Shown: positions 45,507 to 54,475, counted from the stretch's first letter. The stretch: 64,000 nt of DNA from Thiotrichales bacterium (GCA_947478525.1 CANJVU010000005.1:1-64000), one strand, 5' to 3'. The notes: a model not told the origin generated them from the letters alone. Program-made: numbers and translations.

Positions 45507-45680
45507 ATGTTAAAAAAGAAAAAATCTGCTGCTGAATCTAAAGCAAAAAAATCAATCGATGAAACCGCGTATTTACTGGGAACAGAGGCTAACGCCGAAC
45601 ATCTGCGCAAATCTCTGGCAAGCGCATATACTGGTAAAAGTATTCAGCGCAAGTTATTAAGCGCAATCAATTTACGATGA
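45507..45680 (+). CDS. 57-residue protein resembling the C-terminal half of a YefM/Phd antitoxin
   Basis: Starts with ATG 6 bases after GAGGAG. A Lys-rich N-terminus is followed by SIDETAYLLGTEANAEHLRK, then SLASAYTGKSIQRKLL. The pattern ETAYLL-x4-NA-x2-L-x2-S-x6-GK is that of the toxin-binding tail of YefM-like antitoxins, but the N-terminal DNA-binding fold is missing and no YoeB-like toxin follows. It may be an orphan neutraliser or a truncated remnant. It is divergent in position from the ATPase genes that follow on the other strand (stop codons two bases apart). Confidence 0.55.
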   Translation: MLKKKKSAAESKAKKSIDETAYLLGTEANAEHLRKSLASAYTGKSIQRKLLSAINLR

Positions 45681-45681
45681 A

Positions 45682-47127
45682 TCATTCAAAGTGATTTTTT
45701 AATTTTGCCATAATAGCTTCAAAATGCACTTTTTGATCAGTTTTGAGCTTATGTTTTTCATCAAATGTTCCTGGGACAGCTTCGTCTGATCTTTCTTCTT
45801 TATCGCGAATATCATGAGTTTTTAATTGAACATATTTAACGTTTGGAAATGACGTTTGTAATTTTTCTAGCTGGGATGTTTCACAATGTTTGGTATGTTT
45901 TCCCTTACAGTAGCAGTTATCAAATAAAACAGCGCATTTTTCAATGCCCAACTTTTTAGCTAGTTCTAAATAATGCTTAAAATTACCACATCCTCCTACG
46001 CCATAACCAAAAATATCAAAATCACAAGTACCTTCAAAATATTTTTTAATATATCCAACATCTTCTTGTCCTTCAACAAAAAGTACTTTTTCAGAAAACA
46101 TAATTTCCTTCGCCACTGCATCCCACTGATGCGGTTTTTTTACATCAGTGAATCCAACGGGTTTCCATTCGTTTTCACCATGGGCATTGGCGCTAATCCA
46201 TTTTATAATGCAGCGTTTTTTATTTTTACTTAATCGAACGAAATGTGCTCCATTTATATAGTCTTCCCATCTTACGAAGTAGGGTGAATGAGTGCAAATA
46301 ATAATTTGCCGCGTTTTTGCTTTTTCAGCCAATAGTTTCGCCAAGCGTTTTTGAGCTTGAGGGTGAAGAGAAAGCTCAGGTTCATCGATAACAAGAGCTT
46401 TGACTCCGTCTGCATATTCTGAAAGATGTATGGCAATCAAAATAACAGATAGATATCCCTCGCCTGAGAGAGACATATCATGCTCAGTTTGATCAACAGT
46501 CGTATATTTTAATATCTCAGATCCTCTGTGTCGTGAAATTAGCTAATTGCCAAATTCAGGAAATACTTGGCGTACTAGGTCATTGATTTCTGTTTTTTTT
46601 GCAGTTTTATTTTTTTCGTTATTAATGGAATTTAAAAGACCTGATACGTATGATATTTCAGCTGTCCCTCTGATTTCACGGGTTTTGTTGCCGTGTATCA
46701 TTTCATTTTGATAATTTAGATGGCTCATATTTCCATTAACGCGAATCCTTTGTTGAAGATTTGATGCTGGAACTTCATCACTCCAACTCCTCCGTGCAGG
46801 AATAAACATAGGTTCAAAGACATTTTTGCCAATTTGATCGGATAATGCGCCGTTGATAAATTCTTTTAAGTCAATACGGATAATCTGCTTACAATAGGTA
46901 TCACAGCGAGGATTGTGGAAATGTGTTTCATCAAATAATGTCGGATTTAACGCTTCAAGTAACGCTGTTTTACCCGCATTGTTTGGTCCTACAATTATGG
47001 TCAATCCTGACCCAGTCTTATCTTTTGGAGTTGCAAACTCCACCGACTGTTTATCATAGAACCCTTTGTAATGACTTATGGTAAGTGTTTTGTAAAAATG
47101 TTCTGGATCTGGTGTTTTTTGTTTCAT
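45682..47127 (-). pseudogene. OLD-family ATPase/TOPRIM nuclease gene interrupted by one in-frame TAG
   Basis: From the ATG at 47127 the frame runs through a Walker A (IIVGPNNAGKTALLEAL), then meets TAG at 46543-46545 after FPEFGN. Reading on in the same frame, 22 codons lead to MSLSGEGYLSV (ABC signature), then LVIDEPELSLHP (Walker B and D-loop), ICTHSPYF (H-loop) and a TOPRIM-like segment (VLFVEGQEDVGYI; AVLFDNCY). Without the stop it would encode about 480 residues, normal for OLD-type nucleases, several of which act in phage defence. Either a nonsense mutation killed it or two half-proteins are made; the second half has an ATG at 46476 but I see no strong ribosome site. AT-rich compared with the T6SS genes. 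Confidence 0.8.
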
Positions 47128-47158
47128 GAGTAAGGCAATCAATTTTTAATGTGCGTAC

Positions 47159-47189
47159 ATTATACCAAAGACTTGCTTATGTGAGGCAA
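47159..47189 (-). promoter_or_regulatory. Promoter for the OLD-type gene
   Basis: Minus strand TTGCCT (plus 47184-47189), 19-base spacer, TATAAT (plus 47159-47164) with an extended TGG. Good -10, long spacer. It lies 32 bases before the ATG. Confidence 0.5.
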
Positions 47190-47201
47190 ACTTTTACTTA
47201 T

Positions 47202-47594
47202 CTATAATTGATAAAACCAATATAAAAAAATTGCTGCAAACAGCAGAATGAAGATAATAATTGCTAAGCGAGCTTGTTCAGTTAATATTTTTAATTCCGC
47301 AGTGTTGAGCAGAGGAACTATCACTTTATAACTTTCTTTATTTTTTCTTCTTTTCCAGTTTCGACAAAATGCTATTCCGGCTAACCGATTAATAAAAAAT
47401 ATTTTTGTGATGATGCCTTTTGGATATTCGGCTACACCGGTTGTAAAAATCCATTTTGGATTAATGTTCGGGCTAGTTGAAAGTTTCTCAAAAATATTTT
47501 TTAGGTGTTTGCGAGAAATAACGATATATAGAATATTTAAATAAATCCCTGACACCAGAGCTGTTGAGAATAAAATAGCTATCACTATTTGCAT
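47202..47594 (-). CDS. Small two-helix membrane protein, candidate immunity protein
   Basis: 130 residues with a hydrophobic helix at each end (about 2-26 and 108-129) and a basic central region (for example CRNWKRRKNK) likely in the cytoplasm. AGGA lies 9 bases before the ATG. It starts 11 bases after the stop of the large LysM protein and must be co-transcribed with it. I recognise no family. Small membrane proteins encoded directly after a T6SS effector with a hydrophobic C-terminus are usually immunity proteins, and that is my inference here. AT-rich. Confidence 0.6.
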   Translation of the reverse strand: MQIVIAILFSTALVSGIYLNILYIVISRKHLKNIFEKLSTSPNINPKWIFTTGVAEYPKGIITKIFFINRLAGIAFCRNWKRRKNKESYKVIVPLLNTAELKILTEQARLAIIIFILLFAAIFLYWFYQL

Positions 47595-47605
47595 TCTTTG
47601 AATTC

Positions 47606-49402
47606 CTAATTGTATCCGTAAGGGTTAAAATTTCCACTCTCGTAAATCTGCATGTATGTCGAGCTGCGGTTGGTGGCGGCGTCAAATCCCGCTCCTGCCG
47701 CACTTTCAGCAGCAGCCCCTACTACTGAACCAGCTGCCATAGAGCCAAAAGCTGGAGCCAGAATACCACACACTAAAGCACCTGTGCCAGCCGTTTCAAG
47801 ATCGAGGGCGATGTTACATACAACTTCACCTGCAACTATTCCACCTACTTCACCAGCGCCAAGAGAAGCTGCGGTTCCAGCTGTTTGTGTAGCTACTTCA
47901 CGGTAACATAGTTTTCCACCTGGGTTTTCTTTACAAGTTTCGGCAATATTATATCCTGCATCACCAACTGTTAAAACAATAGCTGCTCCTCCAGCAACCT
48001 TAATTGCCTTACTTGAGGTAATTGCAACTTTATGAAAATTATCGATTGAGTCAATTACTTCCGGTTTCACCCCTGCGCGTTTAAGATCAAGAATCTCGCG
48101 CCTCCAAGGGACCTTAGTGGCTTGAGTGAATTCTTCCTTAACGATCATGCGTTTATAGGTGATACCTTGGATTAGTGTTTTAATGTTTTTATCGAGTTCT
48201 TCACCAGCGACATGAATTTTGGCGCGAGTTTCAGCGAGTTTGGCTTTATCGCCCGCTTTTGAAGCGGCTTTGGCTTGTTTGCCCAGAGATTTTATTTTCT
48301 TTAAGGTTGTTTCAATGTCCTCGCGTTGTTGTTCCAAATAGTTTTTCGATATTTCGCCGCCGGCCTCTGCCATAAATAACCCGGCGCCACCAACCGCATG
48401 CCAAACGCCCATGGTGTTTTGTTCGTCTTGGGTCATGGTTTTGTGTTGTGCGTCGAGTTGTTGTAATTTGGCGGTGATCACTGACACGACTGGGCAGCCG
48501 TTAGCAGGGGGGATGTAAAGAAACTGCCCCGGAGTGACTTCGCCACCTGATGCGATGACTTGATTGATTTGTAAAAATTCTTGTTTGACTGTACCGCCAT
48601 CAGGATAAAGCTCACCTGCCAATTGACTGAGTGATATGGTTTTTTCGACTACAAAATAGTGCGTCGATAGTGTTTGTATGTCTTGCAGTTTTTTGGCTTC
48701 ACGGGCTTTGAATTGATAGGGTGTTAATACTTCCACATCCATCAACCCAACCGCGCTAGCCACTGCACCGACTTGTCCATTCGATCCACTCCCTGGATTC
48801 ATCGTCAAATTGCTGCCACCTAATAAAACCTGGTTGGCGTTGATCTGTGCGGTGTTGCCAGTGATGGTTGCAGTTTGGATGGTTTGGGTGTGGGTATTGG
48901 TTTGGACTGTCTGCGAGGTAATTTGGTGTTGGAGTTGATTGCCTTTGAGTTGATGCGTGGGTGTGGTTTCAATTTGAGTATTGGGGGAGAGCAGTTGATA
49001 ATCCGCGGCGTGAGATTCTTGGTATTGATCGACCCAGATGTTTTCGGTGAGTTGATTCGCGGTCCAGTTATCTGTGCGGGTTTGAAATTGGCTGGTGTGT
49101 TGCATCGCCGCTTGGAAATGTTCGTTTTGATTCGGCGCCATGAGGTTTTCGGTGCTGGTGGTATTAACCAGATGCGTGCGGCTGTAATCAGTGGTTCGGG
49201 AAAGGTTCATCGAATCGCTGGCCATGTTCATGGTTTGTATTGAGTTACCAAAATAGCGGGTGTGCTGCGCTGCTTCTGATGTGGTTACAGCGGTCAGGCT
49301 TTGGCCGGAGTGTACCTGGTCATGGCTGTTTTGGTTGGTGCCGGCGAGTTTGAAATTTTCAACATCGTCAAGATTGCTAAAAGTACCCACGAGATATTCC
49401 AT
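47606..49402 (-). CDS. LysM-containing protein with spike-like N-terminus and Gly/Ala-rich hydrophobic C-terminus, candidate T6SS effector
   Basis: 598 residues, no signal peptide. Residues about 20-215 are polar, rich in Thr, Gln, Asn and Ser, with short alternating repeats (TQTIQTATITGNTAQINANQ), resembling the beta-helical tail of VgrG-type spikes. Residues about 247-298 form a LysM-like domain (HYFVVEKTISLSQLAGELYP through to PGQFLYIPP). Residues about 305-420 are helical and Lys-rich. The last 130 residues contain Gly/Ala-rich hydrophobic stretches (465-485, 505-535, 537-575) resembling glycine-zipper, pore-forming toxins. Position 2 kb after the T6SS operon, and a membrane protein directly downstream, suggest an effector-immunity pair. 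I know no close named homologue. Confidence 0.65.
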   Translation of the reverse strand: MEYLVGTFSNLDDVENFKLAGTNQNSHDQVHSGQSLTAVTTSEAAQHTRYFGNSIQTMNMASDSMNLSRTTDYSRTHLVNTTSTENLMAPNQNEHFQAAMQHTSQFQTRTDNWTANQLTENIWVDQYQESHAADYQLLSPNTQIETTPTHQLKGNQLQHQITSQTVQTNTHTQTIQTATITGNTAQINANQVLLGGSNLTMNPGSGSNGQVGAVASAVGLMDVEVLTPYQFKAREAKKLQDIQTLSTHYFVVEKTISLSQLAGELYPDGGTVKQEFLQINQVIASGGEVTPGQFLYIPPANGCPVVSVITAKLQQLDAQHKTMTQDEQNTMGVWHAVGGAGLFMAEAGGEISKNYLEQQREDIETTLKKIKSLGKQAKAASKAGDKAKLAETRAKIHVAGEELDKNIKTLIQGITYKRMIVKEEFTQATKVPWRREILDLKRAGVKPEVIDSIDNFHKVAITSSKAIKVAGGAAIVLTVGDAGYNIAETCKENPGGKLCYREVATQTAGTAASLGAGEVGGIVAGEVVCNIALDLETAGTGALVCGILAPAFGSMAAGSVVGAAAESAAGAGFDAATNRSSTYMQIYESGNFNPYGYN

Positions 49403-49421
49403 TATTCAATCAATAGGATTA

Positions 49422-49450
49422 TTATATGTCTATTTTGTATAAAAAGCAAG
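49422..49450 (-). promoter_or_regulatory. Promoter for the candidate effector-immunity unit
   Basis: Minus strand TTGCTT (plus 49445-49450), 17-base spacer, TATAAT (plus 49422-49427), 19 bases before the effector ATG. Perfect -10 and spacing. The unit is therefore independent of the T6SS operon on the other strand. Confidence 0.7.
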
Positions 49451-49482
49451 TCGAGGTTAACATGACCTCTATCCAAATGCGG

Positions 49483-50499
49483 CTAACAAGAATGTTGGGT
49501 GAGTTCGCCTCTGATGGCTTTGCTGGCTTGTTGCTTCACTTGTGCCAGTGTCAAATCGGCGCTCAGTAAATAGTATAATTTGGTCAACGCGGCTTCTGGC
49601 GTCATGTCATAACCGCTTAGTACGCCGCATTCTGCCAACGCTTGGCCGGTGGCGTAGCCGTTCATGTCAACGCTGCCATGCCAGCATTGGGTAACATTGA
49701 TAATCACCAGGCCACGATCGCTCGCGCGACGCAGTGCGGTTAGAAATGCCTGATTTTGCGCCGGGCCATTGCCGGTGCCGTAGCTAGCAATGATTAAGCC
49801 ATCGAGCGGTTGTGTTAACAGGGCATCTAAGATATTGGCGGATAAGCCGGGGAATAAATTCAAATGGGCAATCAAAGGGTGACGAATCAAACGCAGTTGC
49901 ATTGGTGTGGTTGGTACGCTTAACAGGTTATGGTCATACAAACTCAGTTCGACACCACTTTGTCCTAAAATGGGATAGTTGGGGGAGGTAAAAGCATGGA
50001 TGCGATTGGCATCGGTTTTACGGCTGCGATTGCCGCGTAGGAGTTCACGGTCAAAGTAAATGCAGACTTCAGGAATGGCATAATGTTGGATGTACAGCAG
50101 GCTGTCGATAATGTTTTGCATGGCATCGGTGCGCACGTGGCCGAGCGGCAATTGTGAGCCAGTACAAATCACCGGTTTGGCGAGATGTTCCAGCATAAAG
50201 GAGAGTGCGGAAGCGGTATAAGCCAAAGTGTCGGTACCGTGTAATACCAAAAAACCATCGTAATGATCATAATGTTTGGCAATATCATTGGCAATTTTAA
50301 CCCAATCAGTCGGCGCCATATTGGCTGAATCCATTAGCGGGCTGTATTCGAGAATGGTAATTGTTGGCAAATCTTGCGCATAGGGTTTAAGCAGCAGCGG
50401 CAGCGTTTGTGTTAGATATCCAATGGCAGGGGCATAGCCATGAGCGGTAGCTTGCATCCCAATGGTGCCGCCGGTGTTGATGACCAATACTTTTTTCAT
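49483..50499 (-). CDS. ansA: L-asparaginase, cytoplasmic type I
   Basis: 338 residues, no signal peptide. It hydrolyses asparagine to aspartate and ammonia. The first catalytic Thr lies in VINTGGTIGMQ (about residue 12) and the second in LVLHGTDTLAYTASALSFML (about 88-90), with the GSQLPLGHVRTDA segment also conserved. Length fits AnsA. The ATG overlaps the stop of the upstream methyltransferase by four bases, so the two are co-expressed although unrelated in function. Confidence 0.93.
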   Translation of the reverse strand: MKKVLVINTGGTIGMQATAHGYAPAIGYLTQTLPLLLKPYAQDLPTITILEYSPLMDSANMAPTDWVKIANDIAKHYDHYDGFLVLHGTDTLAYTASALSFMLEHLAKPVICTGSQLPLGHVRTDAMQNIIDSLLYIQHYAIPEVCIYFDRELLRGNRSRKTDANRIHAFTSPNYPILGQSGVELSLYDHNLLSVPTTPMQLRLIRHPLIAHLNLFPGLSANILDALLTQPLDGLIIASYGTGNGPAQNQAFLTALRRASDRGLVIINVTQCWHGSVDMNGYATGQALAECGVLSGYDMTPEAALTKLYYLLSADLTLAQVKQQASKAIRGELTQHSC

Positions 50500-51773
50500 G
50501 ATGGTTTCTCGTGGTGTTGTAACACTGCAACGAACAATGTGTCACTGTTTTCTGCAGGGCAACCCAATAGCGTTTGATGTATCAGGCTAAAGTGAGGATG
50601 GTTTTGTAAAAATTGCTCGATAATGGCTTCGTTTTCCTCAATTAAAAAGCTACAGGTTGAGTATACCAGGCGGCCATTGGGTTTAACCGTTTTTGAGACG
50701 TTCGATACAATTTGTAGTTGCAGCTGGTTCAACGCGGGCAGTCCGGTTAAGTCAAAACGCCACTTCGCATCTGGGTTGCGGCGCCAGGTGCCGGAAGAAG
50801 AGCAGGGGGCGTCGACCAATGCCCAGTCAAAGCCGTTCATTTTTTGAATTTCTTTTGGGAACTCAGGTAATTCAGGTTGTGTCCAATCCCAAGCAAACGT
50901 GCGTACGTTAACAAACTCGCCTTTTTTAGCGCGACGTTTGATTTCAGGGAGTTTGTGTTCGCGAATATCACACGCATATACCGCGCCTTGGTTGTTCAAA
51001 GTTGCCGCGATTTGCATGGTTTTGCCACCGCCACCAGCACAGGCATCTAAAACGTAAGATTTGCTGTGTTCAGGCGCAATGGCATCGCCAATCATCTGGC
51101 TGCCCAGGTCTTGAATTTCAATCTGACCTTGCTGATAGGCGGGCAATTCATATAAACCTTTTGTGCCAGAGACTGCCAGGGCAATGCTGTGGGTGAGTTG
51201 ACGCTGTTTCATTACGCTCAGACCATTTTGTTGTAATTGCGTTAATACTTCCGTCAGTTGGTCGGCTTTTTTGAGCCGTATCCACAGCGGTGGCTGGGTA
51301 TCCTGTGCGGTTAAAAAAGTTTGGTATTGCTCATTGGTCCAGCTTTTTTGTTTGCGTTGCGTTAATGCAGGTGTGAGTGCCGGGGGAATACTGTGCCAGA
51401 TCAGGTCGGGCGCTGTTGGCGTTGTTCCCGTTAAGCGCAATTCAATGGCTTGAAAAAAACGTTCGGCAGGCGTGCGGCGTAACCAGGCCACCAGTTTTTG
51501 TGGATTACGGTACTGAGACACCGCTTCTGCGCCTTCTTCACAGTAGAGGGCAAATAGCGCGTGGCGTAATCCGGCAAAAAAATACTGACTGAGAAATTGC
51601 CGGTCACGTTTACCATGCTGCTTGTTTTGTTTAAAATAATGTGCCAGCCAGCGGTCGGCTTGGGGGATGGGTTGTTGACCATGTAAATGCTCGCTGGCAA
51701 GATAGTGTTGCCAGAGTTTATAAAGCGAGAATAATGGCCGGGGTGCTTGAGTGCGTGGTTGAGAGTGTTGCAT
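50496..51773 (-). CDS. RsmB/NOP-family rRNA (cytosine-5) methyltransferase
   Basis: 425 residues from the ATG at 51773; the longer frame to 51848 has no good start. An N-terminal helical RNA-binding domain precedes the methyltransferase domain with SAM motif I VLDACAGGGGKTMQ, motif IV VDAPCSSSGTWRRNPD and motif VI VYSTCSFLIEENE, containing the two Cys of m5C enzymes. RsmB methylates C967 of 16S rRNA in E. coli; this may be RsmB or a sister (RsmB-like) enzyme. CAGGAG lies 12-13 bases upstream, a long but acceptable spacing. Confidence 0.9.
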   Translation of the reverse strand: MQHSQPRTQAPRPLFSLYKLWQHYLASEHLHGQQPIPQADRWLAHYFKQNKQHGKRDRQFLSQYFFAGLRHALFALYCEEGAEAVSQYRNPQKLVAWLRRTPAERFFQAIELRLTGTTPTAPDLIWHSIPPALTPALTQRKQKSWTNEQYQTFLTAQDTQPPLWIRLKKADQLTEVLTQLQQNGLSVMKQRQLTHSIALAVSGTKGLYELPAYQQGQIEIQDLGSQMIGDAIAPEHSKSYVLDACAGGGGKTMQIAATLNNQGAVYACDIREHKLPEIKRRAKKGEFVNVRTFAWDWTQPELPEFPKEIQKMNGFDWALVDAPCSSSGTWRRNPDAKWRFDLTGLPALNQLQLQIVSNVSKTVKPNGRLVYSTCSFLIEENEAIIEQFLQNHPHFSLIHQTLLGCPAENSDTLFVAVLQHHEKPS

Positions 51774-51853
51774 GAAAAAGGGTGCTCCTGTGATGGTTGC
51801 AATAGTGTACGCTTTATCAATCGATGAGGGAACCTTTCTCTGATACAAAATCC

Positions 51854-51881
51854 TTGTGACAAAACGATCATGTGCTATACT
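51854..51881 (+). promoter_or_regulatory. Promoter for mlaA
   Basis: TTGTGA (51854-51859), 16-base spacer, TATACT (51876-51881) with an extended -10 TGC. It lies about 30 bases before the mlaA ATG. Confidence 0.65.
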
Positions 51882-51912
51882 CCGTAAGGTTTTTAATGGT
51901 TAAAGGATAATT

Positions 51913-52797
51913 ATGCGTAAGCAATTGGGTTTGCCGCTATTGGCGCTTTCTGTTCTAATGCTATCAGGATGTGCGACGACGGCTTCTACAGAGCAGCCCA
52001 ATCCCTATCCAGACCCTTTGCAACCGTACAATCGCGCGGTTTTTAAATTTAATGATGATTTTACCAAGGCGTTTGTGATTCCGGTCACTGATGCCTATAC
52101 TTACTCTGTACCCTCGGTTGGTCGTAATGCTATTCATAATTTCTTTCAAAATGCCGGCACGTTGCCGGACATTGCCAATGATATCTTACAGTTGAATTTT
52201 CATTACATGGTGATCGATACCGCGCGGTTAATCATTAACACAACCTTGGGTGTTGGCGGTCTGTTTGACGTGGCGTCACAAAATGGTATCTACGCGCATC
52301 CACAATCGTTTGGTTATACCTTGGAAAAATGGGGTTGGAAAAATTCTTCTTATTTTGTCATTCCTATCATTGGCCCCTCTACGGTTAATGGTGTTGTTGG
52401 TATGGTGCCTAATATTTATATGTCACCGACCGGTTACATTAAACCAATCTGGGCGCGACATGTGGTGAATGGCGTTAATATTGTACAGGTGGCATCTGAC
52501 GTTGTGCCTCAGCAGCAGGCGTTAATGGCGATTTCGCTCGACCCTTATGTGGCCTTGCGCAACGCGTATATGCAAAATAACGAGTATATTAATCAACAAA
52601 TCCAGTATGATGGACATCCACCAGCAGAAGATATGTTGGCGCATCCAATGGCTTTGCTCCCCACTGATGCGCACTCCGTGACGGAAAAAGATGTGAAACG
52701 CAAGAAAGCCAAAAAAGCGATTAACAATGCCATGAAAAAAGCGTTGGAAGTTAATCCATATCAAGCTGCTGTGAATGCTCCAGTAACCACTAGCTAG
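51913..52797 (+). CDS. mlaA: MlaA (VacJ) outer-membrane lipoprotein
   Basis: 294 residues. A signal peptide with lipobox LSGC (Cys near residue 19) is followed by the MlaA fold: DPLQPYNRAVFKFNDDFTK, NFFQNAGTLPDIANDILQ, NTTLGVGGLFDVAS and KWGWKNSSYFVIPIIGPSTV. MlaA removes mislocalised phospholipids from the outer leaflet and passes them to MlaC. A Lys/Ala-rich C-terminal extension (about 255-294) goes beyond the E. coli length of 251. The other mla genes are not here. Confidence 0.95.
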   Translation: MRKQLGLPLLALSVLMLSGCATTASTEQPNPYPDPLQPYNRAVFKFNDDFTKAFVIPVTDAYTYSVPSVGRNAIHNFFQNAGTLPDIANDILQLNFHYMVIDTARLIINTTLGVGGLFDVASQNGIYAHPQSFGYTLEKWGWKNSSYFVIPIIGPSTVNGVVGMVPNIYMSPTGYIKPIWARHVVNGVNIVQVASDVVPQQQALMAISLDPYVALRNAYMQNNEYINQQIQYDGHPPAEDMLAHPMALLPTDAHSVTEKDVKRKKAKKAINNAMKKALEVNPYQAAVNAPVTTS

Positions 52798-52804
52798 GGG
52801 GATT

Positions 52805-53818
52805 ATGAAAAAAGTATTTGTGATCGGCGGGGCGACGTTAGACACTATTATTACCTATGAAGACATGGAAACCATCGTACATAAACGCAAAGGCTCAGAA
52901 GCGTCTTATTTGTTGTTGGGCGAAGGTAAAAAAATTGAAGTGTTGCAGCAGCATTATTTTAGTGGCGGTGGGGCCACCAATGCGGCGGTATCGTTTAAAA
53001 AATTAGGTTTGGATGTCAGTCTGCTTTGTAAAATCGGCCGTGATGCGCCGGGTGAAGTGGTCAAAAAAGAATTGGCGGATTATGGCATCGATTTGTCAAA
53101 GTTGGTGTATTCTGACACCGAAGGTACCGCTAGCTCTTTTGTGGTGCCGTCGTTGCAAGGCGATCGTACGGTGTTTGCGTATCGCGGTGCCAGCACTACA
53201 TTGTTATCGGGCGAGTTGCCATTGGATCAGCTGAAACAATATGATTTTTTGTATATCACTTCGCTGAGCAAGCAAGCCGCAGAGTGTTTGCCGGATATTG
53301 TAACGGCAGCAAAAAAACAAAATGTACCGGTGGCGATTAATCCAGGTATTAGTCAACTCACCCTGGGGGTGGGAAGTTTGAAAGAAGCATTGTCTAGTAT
53401 TGATATTTTGATTTTAAATTATGAAGAAGCCGAGCAGTTTATGGCATCTTTATTTAAAGAGCTGCGATTTAATATTCAGCAATTTTTTAAGGCAGTATTG
53501 AAATTAGGGCCACGCATTGTGGTAGTGACCAATGGTGCCGAAGGGGTATATGTAGCCACGCCGGAGCAATGGTACTTTCACCCCAGCCTGCCCACCAAAG
53601 TAGTCAATACCCTGGGTGCCGGTGATGCCTTTGGTTCTTGTTTTGTCGGTTCCATTTATACGGGAATGTCGGTAAAAGAAGCCATGACTGCAGGGCTGTT
53701 GAATAGTGCGTCGGTGATCAGTTATTCAGGTGCTAAGACGGGATTGTTAACTGCTGCGCAACTTCGTGAAAAACAGTCTATACTACAGGATGTTGGATTA
53801 ACCGAAACCAAATGGTAG
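52805..53818 (+). CDS. PfkB-family carbohydrate kinase
   Basis: 337 residues. It starts VFVIGGATLDTII, with FSGGGATNAAVSFKKLGLDV as the sugar-binding region and the C-terminal NTLGAGDAFGSCFVGS with the catalytic Asp. Ribokinase-like; the substrate is not defined. It begins seven bases after mlaA and is probably co-transcribed. It is clearly different from the other PfkB gene at 14817, which is of the adenosine-kinase type. Confidence 0.88.
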   Translation: MKKVFVIGGATLDTIITYEDMETIVHKRKGSEASYLLLGEGKKIEVLQQHYFSGGGATNAAVSFKKLGLDVSLLCKIGRDAPGEVVKKELADYGIDLSKLVYSDTEGTASSFVVPSLQGDRTVFAYRGASTTLLSGELPLDQLKQYDFLYITSLSKQAAECLPDIVTAAKKQNVPVAINPGISQLTLGVGSLKEALSSIDILILNYEEAEQFMASLFKELRFNIQQFFKAVLKLGPRIVVVTNGAEGVYVATPEQWYFHPSLPTKVVNTLGAGDAFGSCFVGSIYTGMSVKEAMTAGLLNSASVISYSGAKTGLLTAAQLREKQSILQDVGLTETKW

Positions 53819-53827
53819 GGATAAAAA

Positions 53828-54460
53828 ATGAATAGGCGTACAGTATCATTAATGATGTTGAGTGGTTTATTGGCATTACCCACGTTGGCGCTTGCTGATG
53901 GCGGTGAAGCGGTCGGTACTTATTTAACTTCTGCCAATACTTCATCTTCGATTGATGGGGGTAATTTGAATTCCCCGCCACAAACCTGGGTAAAGCTAAA
54001 TCCTATGACGATGGGTATCACTGGAAGCAAAACCAACACGAATTCATATTCTGGGGGTGGAAGTAGTGGTTCTTCGTCGATTGCAATTACCATTGCCAAT
54101 AATGGCGGTGTCCCTCTTTATCTTTATGTATCTACCTCTATGTTATCATCGCCGATTAGCATGAGCACTCAGACTTTTGGTCAAGTATCCGTTAGTCAGT
54201 CAGTGAATTATGCGGCAATCACGCCACCCCCTAGCAATTTTAACCAAACATTCAATCCTAACTTTACACTTTACTTATACGTTAGCACCAGCAGCTCTTC
54301 TTATTCTGTGCTTACGGCTTGCCAAAACCCAACCAGTAGCAGCGGACCTACCGTACAAACGACAGGATCTGGTTCGCAGGCTGGGGTTGTGGCTAATACC
54401 CCAACTGCAAATATTACCTTAACGGTAAGTAGTAGTACGTGTCAGGTGTCATATACTTAA
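53828..54460 (+). CDS. Small secreted Ser/Thr/Gly-rich protein of unknown function
   Basis: 210 residues with a good signal peptide (SLMMLSGLLALPTLALADGG, cleavage after ALA). The mature part is rich in Ser, Thr, Asn and Gly, with a Gly/Ser stretch (SYSGGGSSGSSS) and beta-strand-like segments that repeat the words LYLYVSTS (near 100 and 149). Two Cys residues near the end (LTACQN and SSTCQV) may form a disulfide. No family recognised. It follows the PfkB gene by nine bases. The composition recalls secreted beta-sandwich or pilus-associated proteins but that is a guess. Confidence 0.65.
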   Translation: MNRRTVSLMMLSGLLALPTLALADGGEAVGTYLTSANTSSSIDGGNLNSPPQTWVKLNPMTMGITGSKTNTNSYSGGGSSGSSSIAITIANNGGVPLYLYVSTSMLSSPISMSTQTFGQVSVSQSVNYAAITPPPSNFNQTFNPNFTLYLYVSTSSSSYSVLTACQNPTSSSGPTVQTTGSGSQAGVVANTPTANITLTVSSSTCQVSYT

Positions 54461-54475
54461 AAATATTTCTCCCCT

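Noticed and set aside
32199-49402. Prophage or plasmid-borne island
   Set aside because: No integrase, capsid, tail-tube, replication or conjugation genes and no flanking direct repeats were seen; the unit is bounded by core genes purA and ansA/rsmB-type.
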